Source: an uncultured Pelagibacteraceae bacterium
GTDB taxonomy: Bacteria; Pseudomonadota; Alphaproteobacteria; Pelagibacterales; Pelagibacteraceae
Direction: 5' to 3'
DNA: 36,568 nucleotides
NCBI GenBank assembly: GCA_902574045.1
Contig: CACGMG010000007.1
Coordinates: 1 to 36,568, forward strand
Below, piece after piece: positions 1-9,045 of this stretch. Within the stretch, counting starts at the first letter, position 1. Every line of letters starts with the position of its first letter. The position numbers and the translations under genes were made by a program. The notes beneath the pieces were generated by a model. That model was not told the origin of the DNA, did not search any database, and saw only the letters and a list, made by a program, of their open reading frames with translations.

Positions 1-108
1 GCTGAAGACTTAAGAATGGCCACGCGGCATCTAGGGAGTATAGTTGGCAAAGTAGATGTTGAAGAAATACTAGGATCTATTTTTAAAGACTTCTGTATAG
101 GTAAATAA
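1..108 (+). CDS. mnmE: tRNA modification GTPase MnmE, C-terminal end only
   Basis: The open frame enters from the left edge and ends at TAA 106-108, giving 35 residues that end in FCIGK. That ending is the hallmark C-terminus of MnmE/TrmE, whose terminal Cys-containing motif contributes to modification of the tRNA wobble uridine. The residues before it ([20 protein letters not shown], then ILGSIFKDF) match the last helices of the family. MnmE works as a complex with MnmG, the next gene, placing (carboxymethyl)aminomethyl groups on U34 of certain tRNAs. The GTPase domain lies outside the window. Identification rests on the terminal motif plus the neighbour and is solid. Confidence 0.9.
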   Translation, partial: AEDLRMATRHLGSIVGKVDVEEILGSIFKDFCIGK

Positions 109-150
109 AATACTACTTGTAATCTTAATTTAGACCGTTACATTCTTATC

Positions 151-2019
151 ATGGCAAAACAGAGTTTTGATGTTGTAGTTATAGGAGGTGGTCATGCAGG
201 ATGCGAGGCTGCTGCTGCATCCGCTAGAATGGGCGTAAATACTGCACTTTTTACCCATAAAATTGAGACTATAGGGGAAATGTCATGTAATCCTGCTATA
301 GGAGGACTTGGAAAAGGTCATCTTGTCAGAGAAATAGACGCTTTAGACGGTGTTATGGGTGTTGTGGCCGATAAGTCCGGAATTCAATTTAGGCTATTAA
401 ACAGAAGTAGAGGTCCTGCAGTTCAAGGTCCTAGAACTCAATCTGATAGAGCCCTTTATAAGAAGCATATGCAAAAAATTTTATTAAATTATAAAAATTT
501 AAAAGTTATAGCAGATCCCGTAGTTAAATTTTTATTTAAGAATAATAAAGTGATAGGTTTTATTTGTGAAAGTGGAAAAGAAGTATCAACTAAAGAATTA
601 ATATTGACCACAGGAACCTTTTTAAACGGATTAATTCATATAGGTGAAAAACAAATACCAGCAGGTAGATATGATGAAAAACCATCCACTGGATTGAGTG
701 AACAATTAGCAAAATTTAAAATGGAAATTGGTAGATTAAAAACAGGGACACCGCCCAGACTTGATGGTTCTACAATTAATTATGATGAATTAGAAATGCA
801 GCCAGCCGATGATGAGCATTTTTATTTTTCTTTTTTAACCAATCAAACCGAAAACAAGCAAATTAAATGTGGAATGACATACACAAACAATGATGTTCAT
901 AAAATTATAAGCGATAATATTACCAAAAGCGCTATGTACTCTGGGAACATAAGGGGGGTTGGACCAAGATATTGCCCATCAATCGAGGACAAAATCGTAA
1001 AATTTAAAGAAAAAGAAAGACATCAAATATTCTTAGAGCCTGAGGGCCTTAATGATAACACCATATATCCTAATGGCATTTCAACATCTCTGCCAGAGGA
1101 GGTTCAGCTTAAAATACTGAGTAAAATCAATGGTTTAGAGCAAGTTAGAATGAAAAGGGCAGGATATGCAATTGAGTATGATTACGTAGACCCGCGAGAG
1201 TTAAAAGTAACACTCGAAACTAAAAAAATTAGCTCGCTTTTTTTAGCAGGTCAAATTAATGGCACCACTGGATACGAAGAAGCTGCAGCTCAAGGACTTG
1301 TAGCAGGAGTAAACGCTGCTCTAAAAGTATTGAAACGGTCAGAATTTATTTTAAATAGATCAGACTCTTATATTGGGGTTATGATTGATGATTTGATAAC
1401 AAAAGGAGTTTCCGAGCCTTATCGAATGTTTACTTCTAGAGCTGAATATAGATTAACTTTAAGAGCTGATAATGCAGATCAACGATTAACTAATCTAGGT
1501 TTAAAAACCGGGTTAGTTTCAACTTTGAGAAAAAAAATATTTAAAGACAAAGAAATGAAATTATATAATTTACGAAATAGTTTAAACGATAATTTTCTTA
1601 CTCCTAATCAAGCTAAAAAATATTCAATTAAAATTGCAATGGATGGTGTTAAGAGATCTGCTTTTGAGGTAATAGGTCAAAGAAATGTAAATATGGCAAA
1701 AATAAGGCAAATATTTCCCAGTTTACCTGCATATAGTGCTGCACTTGAAAAGCAGGTTGAAATCGACGCTCATTATTCAGGTTACTTAAATCGTCAATCA
1801 AATGATATAAAAGCTTTTAAGAAAGATGAGGCAGTAATTATTCCAGTTGGCATTGACTATAGTAAAATGAGTGGACTTTCTAATGAGATTCAATTTAAAT
1901 TAAATAAAGTCATGCCAAAAACACTTGGACAGGCTCTTAGAATAGATGGTGTTACACCCGCAGCTGCTATAATTTTGTTATCGCACATAAAGAAGTTAAA
2001 GATTAAAGCTTCGGCTTAA
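151..2019 (+). CDS. mnmG: tRNA uridine-5-carboxymethylaminomethyl synthesis enzyme MnmG (GidA)
   Basis: This FAD-dependent partner of MnmE modifies wobble uridine 34 of tRNAs in the cytoplasm. The protein has 622 residues, the usual family length. An N-terminal dinucleotide-binding motif [10 protein letters not shown] spans about residues 12-21. The family signatures [18 protein letters not shown] (about 50-67) and [13 protein letters not shown] (about 194-206) follow, and the C-terminal helical domain that contacts MnmE ends in an alanine/lysine-rich helix. The ATG at 151 starts the standard [14 protein letters not shown] opening. A 42-base spacer separates it from mnmE. Its stop overlaps the rsmG start by one base (TAATG), so the two are probably translationally coupled. 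Nothing is unusual in it. Confidence 0.97.
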   Translation: MAKQSFDVVVIGGGHAGCEAAAASARMGVNTALFTHKIETIGEMSCNPAIGGLGKGHLVREIDALDGVMGVVADKSGIQFRLLNRSRGPAVQGPRTQSDRALYKKHMQKILLNYKNLKVIADPVVKFLFKNNKVIGFICESGKEVSTKELILTTGTFLNGLIHIGEKQIPAGRYDEKPSTGLSEQLAKFKMEIGRLKTGTPPRLDGSTINYDELEMQPADDEHFYFSFLTNQTENKQIKCGMTYTNNDVHKIISDNITKSAMYSGNIRGVGPRYCPSIEDKIVKFKEKERHQIFLEPEGLNDNTIYPNGISTSLPEEVQLKILSKINGLEQVRMKRAGYAIEYDYVDPRELKVTLETKKISSLFLAGQINGTTGYEEAAAQGLVAGVNAALKVLKRSEFILNRSDSYIGVMIDDLITKGVSEPYRMFTSRAEYRLTLRADNADQRLTNLGLKTGLVSTLRKKIFKDKEMKLYNLRNSLNDNFLTPNQAKKYSIKIAMDGVKRSAFEVIGQRNVNMAKIRQIFPSLPAYSAALEKQVEIDAHYSGYLNRQSNDIKAFKKDEAVIIPVGIDYSKMSGLSNEIQFKLNKVMPKTLGQALRIDGVTPAAAIILLSHIKKLKIKASA

Positions 2020-2633
2020 TGACAGAACATGATGCAATAAATGTATTAAAAAAGCTGGGTTTTTCAGATATAGCTGTTAAAAAACTGATTAAATTTCACT
2101 ATTATTTAATAAAATGGAATTCTAAATATAATCTTATTTCTAAAAACAGCGAAAAAGATATTTGGGGAAGACATATCGTCGATTCTGCTCAATTAGTAGG
2201 TTTTATTAATCCCTTAAAAGCAAACACTATAGCAGATTTAGGTTCTGGGGCCGGTTTTCCTGGTTTAATTTTAGCTATATTTTTCCAAGATTCTAAATTT
2301 CACGTGAAACTTGTAGAGAAATCACCTGTTAAAAGAGCCTTTTTAAATGATATGATCGTAAAATTGGATATAAAAGCAGATATATTAGATAATGTTTATG
2401 AGGATGAGGTATCAGCCGATATAATAGTTTGTCGAGCTTTTAAAAAACTTGACAAAATAATGAAAATTTCACGTGAAATATTGAAAAAACCACATAAAAT
2501 AATGATTTTAAAGGGAAAAGATGCACAGGCTGAAATTAATAACCTACCATTAGATAAGAATTGCAGTTATAAATTAGAAACTAGTATTACAGATAGTAAA
2601 TCAAAAATATTACTAGTAGAAGTAAAAAAATGA
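2019..2633 (+). CDS. rsmG: 16S rRNA (guanine527-N7)-methyltransferase RsmG (GidB)
   Basis: This SAM-dependent enzyme methylates N7 of G527 in 16S rRNA. At 204 residues it has normal family length. The SAM-binding motif I reads ADLGSGAGFPGL at about residues 68-79. It is preceded by the RsmG signature around WGRHIVDSAQL (about 49-59), and the later VEKSPVKRAFL segment (about 98-108) is also typical. The gene sits between mnmG (one-base overlap) and parA (ATGA overlap), the conserved gid-par order found near many bacterial replication origins. It also carries two parS-like palindromes (2296-2311 and 2465-2480), so this coding region probably doubles as the chromosome partition site. Confidence 0.96.
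   Translation: MTEHDAINVLKKLGFSDIAVKKLIKFHYYLIKWNSKYNLISKNSEKDIWGRHIVDSAQLVGFINPLKANTIADLGSGAGFPGLILAIFFQDSKFHVKLVEKSPVKRAFLNDMIVKLDIKADILDNVYEDEVSADIIVCRAFKKLDKIMKISREILKKPHKIMILKGKDAQAEINNLPLDKNCSYKLETSITDSKSKILLVEVKK
2296..2311. other. parS-like centromere site 1
   Basis: The sequence AATTTCACGTGAAACT matches the widely conserved parS consensus TGTTTCACGTGAAACA at 13 of 16 positions, including the whole TTTCACGTGAAA core. It lies inside rsmG, about 320 bases before parA. ParB is known to load on such sites near the origin. The site was found by eye; binding is inferred. Confidence 0.75.
2465..2480. other. parS-like centromere site 2
   Basis: The sequence AATTTCACGTGAAATA has the same TTTCACGTGAAA core, within a perfect 14-base palindrome, and matches the parS consensus at 13 of 16 positions. 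It lies 169 bases after the first site, also inside rsmG and just upstream of parAB. Two close copies beside their own parAB genes make chance occurrence unlikely. Confidence 0.75.
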
Positions 2634-3430
2634 ACAACAAATCTATCATCTCAGTAATCAATCAAAAAGGAGGAGTTGGCAAAACTACAACAGTTATCAA
2701 TTTAGCATCTGCCTTGTCCATTTTGGGTCAAAATAATTTAATCATAGATTTAGACCCTCAAGGAAACGCAACGACAGGTCTTGGAGAATCTAACAACGAC
2801 GAAGAATGTAATATTTATAATATGTTAATCAAAAAAATTAAATTAGAAGATGCAATAAAAAAAACAAAAATTAAAAATTTAGATATTATCGGATCAAATG
2901 TAAATCTCTCTGGATTAGAAGTCGAAACTGCAAATGATTCAGATCGAGCCTTCGTTTTAAAACAAATTCTTAAAGATCAAAAAGATTTGTTGTCAAAATA
3001 TAATAATATTTTCATAGACTGCCCTCCTTCATTAAGCCTATTAACTATTATGGCACTGGTTGCATCAGATGAATTAATGGTTCCATTGCAAACAGAATTT
3101 TTTGCTTTAGAAGGCATAACTCAGCTAGTAAAAACTATAGAACGAATAAAGGTTAATTTAAATCCAGAACTTGAGGTCAAAGGGATTTTACTAACTATGT
3201 TTGATAAGAGAAACAAATTATCCACTCAAGTTGATCGAGAGGCCAGAAATTATTTTAAGGAAAAAGTTTACAAAACTGTTATCCCAAGAAATGTAAGACT
3301 ATCAGAAGCCCCGTCTCACGGATTACCTTGCGTTATATACGATAAGACATGTTCCGGTAGTAAGTCATATTTTAAATTAGCAAAAGAATTCATATCGAAT
3401 GATGGCTCCAATGTAGAAAGCGCAGCATGA
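2630..3430 (+). CDS. parA: Chromosome partitioning ATPase ParA (Soj)
   Basis: ParA is a Walker-type ATPase that binds DNA non-specifically and moves the ParB-parS complex during chromosome segregation. The protein has 266 residues. The deviant Walker A motif KGGVGKTT spans residues 13-20, with the signature lysine at 14. The DLDPQGNATTGLG motif sits at about 40-52, and a Walker B-like FIDCPPSLSLLT at about 127-138. It lacks the long N-terminal DNA-binding domain of plasmid ParA, which fits the short chromosomal Soj class. ATGA overlaps link it to rsmG before and parB after, so the three should be translated as one unit. Confidence 0.97.
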   Translation: MNNKSIISVINQKGGVGKTTTVINLASALSILGQNNLIIDLDPQGNATTGLGESNNDEECNIYNMLIKKIKLEDAIKKTKIKNLDIIGSNVNLSGLEVETANDSDRAFVLKQILKDQKDLLSKYNNIFIDCPPSLSLLTIMALVASDELMVPLQTEFFALEGITQLVKTIERIKVNLNPELEVKGILLTMFDKRNKLSTQVDREARNYFKEKVYKTVIPRNVRLSEAPSHGLPCVIYDKTCSGSKSYFKLAKEFISNDGSNVESAA

Positions 3431-4293
3431 GTATTAATAAAAAAAAAGGACTGGGTAGAGGCTTATCAGCTTTATTTGGAGACCAATCAAAAGAGATTAA
3501 AGAAAAAAAAATTTCAGTTTCTAATAGTTTAAAAGCTGAAATAAGCGATCTAACAGCCAATAAATATCAGCCTAGAGTAAGGTTCGATGAATTAAAGTTG
3601 CAGGAGTTAGCTAATTCGATCAAAAAAAATGGGATAATCCAACCTATTGCTGTTCGAGAAGAGAAGGGTGATTCCGGCAGATATCAGATAGTTGCAGGAG
3701 AAAGAAGGTGGTTAGCAGCTCAAAAGGCCGGACTACATCAAGTGCCTATTATAATATTAGATCTTGATGACAACGAAGCTCTAGAGATTGCCATCGTTGA
3801 GAATATACAAAGAGATGATCTTAATACTATAGAGGAGGCTAAAGGATATCAACGGTTAGCAAATGAGTTTGGATATGATCACGAAAAAATTGCTAAATTT
3901 ATGTCGAAGAGTCGTAGTCATATAAGCAATACACTTCGTCTGTTAACTTTGCCTGAAGATATAATAGGGATGTTACAGGAGGGCACTCTGTCAGCAGGTC
4001 AAGCTAGACCTTTAATAGGATTGTCAAATGCCACAAATATTGCAGAAGAAATTGTATCTAAAAATCTCAGTGCTAGAAGTGTTGAGTCATTGGTGAGACT
4101 TAAAAAAGGACCTCAAAAATCAGGTCAGGTTAAGATTGATGCTAATACGGTTAATGAGCAAAAAAAAATAATGGAAAATTTAGGTTTGAATGTAACAATT
4201 TACAACAAAAAAAATAATTCTGGTAAAATAACAATTGAATACAAAGATTTAGAACAATTTGAATATTTGTCTAATTTACTTAAGGGCAATTAG
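3427..4293 (+). CDS. parB: Chromosome partitioning protein ParB (Spo0J/Noc family)
   Basis: ParB is a CTP-dependent DNA clamp that loads at parS and spreads on neighbouring DNA. The protein has 288 residues. The N-terminal ParA-interaction peptide KKGLGRGLSALFGD spans about 6-19. The CTP-binding domain contains GERRW (91-95) and the ENIQRDDLNTIEEAKGY segment (about 129-145). A helix-turn-helix follows, and the C-terminal dimerisation domain is shorter and less conserved. The ATGA overlap with parA gives the usual operon. Its last 14 bases overlap convergent holA. Its likely targets are the two parS-like sites in rsmG about 1 kb upstream. Confidence 0.96.
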   Translation: MSINKKKGLGRGLSALFGDQSKEIKEKKISVSNSLKAEISDLTANKYQPRVRFDELKLQELANSIKKNGIIQPIAVREEKGDSGRYQIVAGERRWLAAQKAGLHQVPIIILDLDDNEALEIAIVENIQRDDLNTIEEAKGYQRLANEFGYDHEKIAKFMSKSRSHISNTLRLLTLPEDIIGMLQEGTLSAGQARPLIGLSNATNIAEEIVSKNLSARSVESLVRLKKGPQKSGQVKIDANTVNEQKKIMENLGLNVTIYNKKNNSGKITIEYKDLEQFEYLSNLLKGN

Positions 4294-5281
4294 CAACATT
4301 ACAAAGATCTACGATTAAATTTTTAATTAACAGATCTTTACGTATTGATGAATTTGATTTTAAATTAATTTCAACATCAAAGGTTTTAATAAGAGCTTTT
4401 TGTAGCTTATTTTTATTCCATTTTTTTGATTGTGAAACAATCATAGGCTTGTCTTTCCAAAAGATTGGAGGTTTAAGTGATGGCATTATTAATTCAATAC
4501 TTAATTTTTTATCAGTTTTTAAATTTTCAATTTCATATAGTTTATTAATTCTCTGATTTATTAAATTTAAATAATAAACATTATTTTCCATCTCAAAAAC
4601 TGTATCAGCTAAAAGTTTATTGATTGTTACTTTATTACCATTCAAGGCTTCATCTTTGAGTCGATTAAAATCCTCATTTTCGCTTATATTTAGTATAGAT
4701 TCAATTTTACTCAAATCGATTTTTTTATCTTTAAAACAACTTTGTATTTTATCTATTTCATTATTTACCTTATTTCTATCTAGATTAGTATTTTGTAATA
4801 TTAAGTTCATTACTTGAGGGCTTAACCCGTTGTAGTCCTTTAGTCTTTTTTCTATTATTTTTCTTATTGAAATTTCATTGTCAGGGTAACACGCTGTAAT
4901 ACCTAGATGATTTGATTTTTCAAAATAAGATCTTATTTTTGATCTTTTATCTAAAGTACCCGAAAAAATATAAATTTTTTCATTATCTATTTTTTCAATT
5001 ATTTCCTCAATTATATTTAGAATTTTGTCATTTGCCTGTTCTATAAATATTATCTTATTTTTTTCAAACAAAGAATCGTTTAATACTTCATCAATAAGGA
5101 TATTCTTATTTTTTATTATTTCATCTTGATAATGTCTCAATATATCTAATTTAGGATTATTTTTTTTTATTATTTCCTTAAACTCTTTTTTAAGGCCCTC
5201 ATTCTCTCCATAAAATAAAAATATTTTATTTTTTAATAAGGGTGAAAAATCTTGTTCAATAATATAACTTTTATAGATCAT
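4280..5281 (-). CDS. holA: DNA polymerase III delta subunit HolA
   Basis: This is the clamp-loader subunit that opens the sliding clamp. The protein has 333 residues, close to family length. Its N-terminus (MIYKSYIIEQDFSPLLKNKI, then FLFYGENEGLKKEF) gives the FLFYGEN-type motif that corresponds to the degenerate P-loop region of delta. Further segments (KIYIFSGTLDKRSKIRSYFEK; helical C-terminal domain) fit the family, although the sequence is divergent and lysine-rich. The position directly after lptE and leuS is the common proteobacterial order leuS-lptE-holA, which supports the call. The start at 5281 falls 11 bases inside the out-of-frame extension of lptE, as expected for coupled genes. 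Confidence 0.88.
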   Translation of the reverse strand: MIYKSYIIEQDFSPLLKNKIFLFYGENEGLKKEFKEIIKKNNPKLDILRHYQDEIIKNKNILIDEVLNDSLFEKNKIIFIEQANDKILNIIEEIIEKIDNEKIYIFSGTLDKRSKIRSYFEKSNHLGITACYPDNEISIRKIIEKRLKDYNGLSPQVMNLILQNTNLDRNKVNNEIDKIQSCFKDKKIDLSKIESILNISENEDFNRLKDEALNGNKVTINKLLADTVFEMENNVYYLNLINQRINKLYEIENLKTDKKLSIELIMPSLKPPIFWKDKPMIVSQSKKWNKNKLQKALIKTFDVEINLKSNSSIRKDLLIKNLIVDLCNVANCP

Positions 5282-5354
5282 TTAATTTTAAAACTATTTC
5301 ATCAAGAATTTTTTCAGATAAACTTTCTACTAAATCATCAACAATTTTTTTTTT
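5271..5354 (-). other. Out-of-frame C-terminal extension of lptE after a poly(A) run
   Basis: Reading past the A10 tract with one base skipped gives KK-IVDDLVESLSEKILDEIV-LKLNDL and a TAA at 5273-5271. This is an amphipathic helix of the sort that closes LptE proteins. It leaves no stop in between and ends 11 bases inside holA. Without it the 56 bases between lptE and holA would be an unexplained gap in an otherwise overlapping operon. Confidence 0.75.
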
Positions 5355-5739
5355 CATTGTTTATTGTAGCTGAATAATTATTTCCTGCAGTAAAATCCCC
5401 TGTTACAGATTTACTAAAGTTAGCCCTAATATCATCTTTAATCAAAAAAAATTCGACTTTGCTAATTAAAAAAATTTCATATTTTGTGATTTCATTTTTT
5501 ATATTTTTTTCTTTTATATTCTTAATTTTCTTAGTGTTTAAATTAATTACCACTTGATTTTCGCTAGCTTCTTTTGAATTGATAAGTATATTATTCTTTA
5601 TTTTGTAGTTAATTCTCATCTCACCAGAAGTTCTAACTTCTTGTATTGAAAAGTTATTATTTTTTGATTTGTCTAAAACTTTAAACCCACAGTTTGTTGT
5701 TAGTAAAAAAAACGTTATAAATGAGATAATTATTTTCAT
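5338..5739 (-). CDS. lptE: LPS-assembly lipoprotein LptE, frameshifted near the C-terminus
   Basis: LptE is the outer-membrane lipoprotein that plugs LptD during LPS insertion. The uninterrupted frame gives 133 residues. It has a signal peptide with lipobox LTTNC (Cys17) followed by GFKVLD, the usual opening of mature LptE, then a beta-rich body (VVINLNTKK, YEIFLISKVEFFLI). The frame ends abruptly with EKKNC right after a run of ten A on the coding strand (5345-5354 here). One fewer A would continue it for 24 residues into the frame ending at 5271, giving 155 residues and an 11-base overlap with holA. The one-base overlap with leuS and the leuS-lptE-holA order support the name. The break could be a slippage site, a sequencing error or a real mutation. 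Confidence 0.8.
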   Translation of the reverse strand: MKIIISFITFFLLTTNCGFKVLDKSKNNNFSIQEVRTSGEMRINYKIKNNILINSKEASENQVVINLNTKKIKNIKEKNIKNEITKYEIFLISKVEFFLIKDDIRANFSKSVTGDFTAGNNYSATINNEKKNC

Positions 5740-8267
5740 TAATTTAATACTATATAATTTATTATTTTATTTTTAATAAATATCGTTTTAGTTATTTTTT
5801 TATCAATTATGTACTTCTTAGCTTTTGAGTTTTTTTCAATTAACTGGTAAATTTCTTTTTCATTTACATTCTTTTTAACTGTTAATACATCTCTAGTTTT
5901 TCCATTCACTTGTATAACTAAGTTAATTTTAGCATTTTCAAATATTTTATTATTAACCGCAGGCCAAGTATTTGAGTTTTTACAATTTAAGATTGAAAGG
6001 CATTCCATAGCTAAGTGTGGTGTAAAAGGGATCATTAACTTCATTAACTTGGTGAATCCATCTAAAAATACCTCGTTACTTATGTTTAAATTTAAAGAGT
6101 CTTGAAAGTATTTATATACCTCATAAAATTGAGCAATAGCAACGTTCAGCTGAAAATTATTTATGAACTTATCTATTTTATAAATATAAGTTTCTACATT
6201 TAGATTAAATTCTTCTTCACTTTTTTTATTTGGTTTAGCTTGTTTTCTGTTAGAAATTTGAAAATTTAAATTCCAAATTTTCTGCAAAAATTTATTAGAT
6301 GATGCCACCCCACTGTCTGACCATTGAACGTCTTTATCTGGAGGGCTGTCAGATAATATAAACCACCTTATGGAATCCGCTCCATATTGTCTAATCATGG
6401 TCTCAGGATCGATCGTATTTTTCTTTGATTTTGACATCGACTCTGAAGGACCAATTTTAACATTAGTTTTATCCTTTTTCTTAATTGCTTCTTTCGATGA
6501 TAATTTTTCTATATCTTCAGGATATAACCAATTTCCATCTTTATCTTGGTAAGTTTCATGACAAACCATTCCTTGAGTAAATAAGTTTTTAAAAGGCTCA
6601 GTGCACTTAATTTTTTTATTTGATTTGTTAATCGCTTTCATGAAAAATCTCGAATAAAGCAGGTGAAGTATAGCGTGTTCTACACCTCCAATGTATTGAT
6701 CTACAGGCATCCAATAATTAGCCTTTTTGTCTTCAAAAGATCCCTGCATGAAACTAGGAGAGCAAAAACGAAGAAAATACCAAGATGAGTCAACAAAAGT
6801 ATCTAAGGTGTCCGTTTCTCTGATTGCAGGTTTACCAGTTTTTTTATGTATTGTGTTTTTCCAATCTGGGTGATTATCCAAAGGATTACCACTTGAATTA
6901 AGATCTACTTTATCTGGTAATTTAATAGGTAACTCGTCTTTATCAACTGGGACAACAGAACCATCTTGTAAGTAAATCATTGGAATTGGACATCCCCAAT
7001 ATCTTTGTCTTGAGATACCCCAATCTTTAAGTCTAAATAAAGTTTTTTTTTGACCTATTTTTTTTTTTTCAACTTCTTTAATGATAGCATTTTTTGCTTC
7101 AGAAATATTTAGATTATTCAAAAATTTTGAATTTACCATTTTTCCAATACCAGTATAAGCTTCTTTCATTGCATCACTATCTCTGGAATTATCTTTGTCT
7201 GCAACTACTCTTATAATAGGTAACTTATATTTTTTAGCAAAATCAAAATCCCTTTGGTCGTGAGCAGGACATCCAAAAATTGCTCCATTTCCGTAGTCCA
7301 TCAAAACAAAGTTTGCTACATATACAGGCAACTTTTTATCTTTTATAAAAGGATGCAAAGCAAATAACTCAGTTTTAAAACCCAGTTTATCTGCATTAGC
7401 TAGTGCTTCCTCAGTAGTTCCAATTTTCGAACACTCGCTCTTAAATTTTTTAAATTTATCTAATTTGTGTAAATCTTTACAGATTTCATGATCTACTGAA
7501 ACAGCAATAAAACTAGCTCCAAATATAGTGTCAGGTCTTGTAGTAAAAATACTTAACTTTTTTTTAGTATTTTGTATGTTAAAATCTATTTCACATCCAA
7601 ATGATTTTCCTATCCAATTTTTTTGCATTAATTTAACTTTTTCTGGCCATCCTTTAAGATCCTCAAGATCTTTTAAAAGATCTTCGGCAAATTCAGTAAT
7701 ATTAAAAAACCATTGGGACAATTTCTTTCTTTCAACAACCGCATTGGATCTCCAACCTTTGCCATTAATTACTTGTTCATTGGCCAAAACTGTTTTTTCT
7801 ACTGGATCCCAATTTACATAAGTTTCTTTTTTAGATACTAAGCCTTGATTATAAAAATCTATAAAAAGCTCTTGTTGATGTTTGTAATAATCTTCACTAC
7901 AAGTAGAGATTTCTAAATTCCAATCAATAGACAAACCCAACATTTTTAATTGTTTTTTCATAGTTTCAATATTTTTTTCTGTCCATTTTTTTGGATTAAG
8001 ATTATTTATTCTAGCAGCATTTTCAGCTGGCAAACCAAAGGAGTCCCATCCCATTGGATGTAAAACATTAAATCCTTTCATGTACTTGTATCTGGCTATC
8101 ACGTCTCCTATTGTATAGTTTCTAACGTGCCCCATATGAATTTTACCTGATGGATAAGGAAACATCTCAAGACAATAAAATTTTTTACCTTTTTTGTTAT
8201 ACAGATTTGATGAAGCAAATTTTTCTTGCCACTTTTTTTCAATTACTTGAAAATTTACTCTTTCCAT
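5739..8267 (-). CDS. leuS: Leucyl-tRNA synthetase
   Basis: LeuRS is a class I aminoacyl-tRNA synthetase that charges tRNA-Leu with leucine. The protein has 842 residues, a normal bacterial length. The HIGH-type motif HMGH is at residues 44-47, inside [20 protein letters not shown]. The CP1 editing domain follows ([12 protein letters not shown] and [10 protein letters not shown] regions). The KMSKS loop is present as SMSKSKKN in the C-terminal third, and a C-terminal domain ends in [13 protein letters not shown] plus a short tail. It heads leuS-lptE-holA and lies six bases after the DUF3576 lipoprotein gene. Two long in-frame A runs (12 and 9) occur around EKKKIGQKK, which is notable given the frameshift in the next gene. 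Confidence 0.98.
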   Translation of the reverse strand: MERVNFQVIEKKWQEKFASSNLYNKKGKKFYCLEMFPYPSGKIHMGHVRNYTIGDVIARYKYMKGFNVLHPMGWDSFGLPAENAARINNLNPKKWTEKNIETMKKQLKMLGLSIDWNLEISTCSEDYYKHQQELFIDFYNQGLVSKKETYVNWDPVEKTVLANEQVINGKGWRSNAVVERKKLSQWFFNITEFAEDLLKDLEDLKGWPEKVKLMQKNWIGKSFGCEIDFNIQNTKKKLSIFTTRPDTIFGASFIAVSVDHEICKDLHKLDKFKKFKSECSKIGTTEEALANADKLGFKTELFALHPFIKDKKLPVYVANFVLMDYGNGAIFGCPAHDQRDFDFAKKYKLPIIRVVADKDNSRDSDAMKEAYTGIGKMVNSKFLNNLNISEAKNAIIKEVEKKKIGQKKTLFRLKDWGISRQRYWGCPIPMIYLQDGSVVPVDKDELPIKLPDKVDLNSSGNPLDNHPDWKNTIHKKTGKPAIRETDTLDTFVDSSWYFLRFCSPSFMQGSFEDKKANYWMPVDQYIGGVEHAILHLLYSRFFMKAINKSNKKIKCTEPFKNLFTQGMVCHETYQDKDGNWLYPEDIEKLSSKEAIKKKDKTNVKIGPSESMSKSKKNTIDPETMIRQYGADSIRWFILSDSPPDKDVQWSDSGVASSNKFLQKIWNLNFQISNRKQAKPNKKSEEEFNLNVETYIYKIDKFINNFQLNVAIAQFYEVYKYFQDSLNLNISNEVFLDGFTKLMKLMIPFTPHLAMECLSILNCKNSNTWPAVNNKIFENAKINLVIQVNGKTRDVLTVKKNVNEKEIYQLIEKNSKAKKYIIDKKITKTIFIKNKIINYIVLN

Positions 8268-8273
8268 TTGGAT

Positions 8274-8825
8274 TTATTTCTTTTTTTTGGCTTCTTTTTC
8301 TAATAAAGCAGCTTTTCTTAAAATTGCAGTATGTAATTCCTCTTTAATCTTGGTTTTATTTAACAGGTTAACTTTACAATCTAGGTTTGCAGAGCAAGTT
8401 TTTTTGTGAACAATTACTTTTAGATTTTCACCTCTTATGTCATTTCCTAAAAATCTAAGTGAAATTTTAATTGACTCTTTGTTACTGCTTGAGTCTGAGT
8501 ACCAATCCGTGATGATCATACCTCCGGAATAATCAACAGTTATCAAAGGTAAAAAATCTAAGGTTTCCAAGGAAGCTCTCCACATAGGATTAGAAGTGCT
8601 AAATTCATAATTAGTGTTTCTGTTTCCTTTTAAAGCTCCTCCTATAGAAATTCCTTTTCCTTGCTCAATATTTTTTCTGGCTTTTTCATCCGGGTCTAGT
8701 GGGGCCGTTCTCAAATCTACAGGCTTCCTAATGTTTTTAAGTTTTTCTCCCGCACCACACGAGTTCAATAAGAAAAGAAGAGATAAGAGAATAGTGAAAA
8801 TTTTGATATTTTTATTTGTGTTCAT
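8274..8825 (-). CDS. DUF3576 family outer-membrane-type lipoprotein
   Basis: The protein has 183 residues. The N-terminal hydrophobic stretch ends in lipobox LLNSC (Cys23), so the mature protein should be a lipid-anchored periplasmic protein. The body (GISIGGALKGNR, NPMWRASLETLDFLPL, VDYSGGMIITDWY) matches the alphaproteobacterial DUF3576 family, whose function is not established. A lysine-rich tail ends the protein. In many alphaproteobacteria this gene lies just upstream of leuS, as it does here with a six-base gap, which suggests a shared transcript and a link to LptE/LPS assembly. That link is inference from context. The start ATG at 8825 faces the divergent porin across a 220-base spacer. 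Confidence 0.85.
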   Translation of the reverse strand: MNTNKNIKIFTILLSLLFLLNSCGAGEKLKNIRKPVDLRTAPLDPDEKARKNIEQGKGISIGGALKGNRNTNYEFSTSNPMWRASLETLDFLPLITVDYSGGMIITDWYSDSSSNKESIKISLRFLGNDIRGENLKVIVHKKTCSANLDCKVNLLNKTKIKEELHTAILRKAALLEKEAKKKK

Positions 8826-9045
8826 GCTTGCTTTATGAAAATAACTTAAATTTTGTTATATTAAAAGTTGTGATTTAGCTAAAAAACCATATTTTTAAGG
8901 CTTTATTAAGTGTTGTATATATATCACTCTAACTACAAAAACAAACAAGAAATACAGAAAATACAGTAATTATCAGTAAATTACATTATTTATACATCAT
9001 AAATATAGAAAATATATTTTATTAATAAAATAAATAGGAGAACAA
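8826..9045 (+). promoter_or_regulatory. Porin promoter and leader region (longest gene-free stretch)
   Basis: This 220-base AT-rich spacer separates divergent DUF3576 and porin genes and is the longest in the window. It has no ORF worth calling. A TGTTGTATATATATC stretch near 8911-8925 could hold an extended -10 for the porin. A perfect all-AT palindrome (TATTTTATT/AATAAAATA, 9015-9032) lies just before the ribosome binding site. The promoter position is a guess; the size of the leader is what stands out. Confidence 0.35.
9036..9040 (+). promoter_or_regulatory. Strong Shine-Dalgarno site of the porin gene
   Basis: AGGAG sits at 9036-9040, five bases before the ATG at 9046. Most genes in this window have weak or no Shine-Dalgarno sequence, so this one suggests strong translation. 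Confidence 0.7.

Noticed and set aside
3221-3229. A near-match DnaA box (TTATCCACT) in parA
   Set aside because: One mismatch and isolated. The mnmG-rsmG-parAB genes suggest the origin is near, but no origin structure is visible in the window.
6370-7821. Plus-strand open frames of 60-97 codons inside leuS
   Set aside because: They lie antisense to a well-supported gene and show no family motifs. They result from the codon bias of AT-rich DNA.
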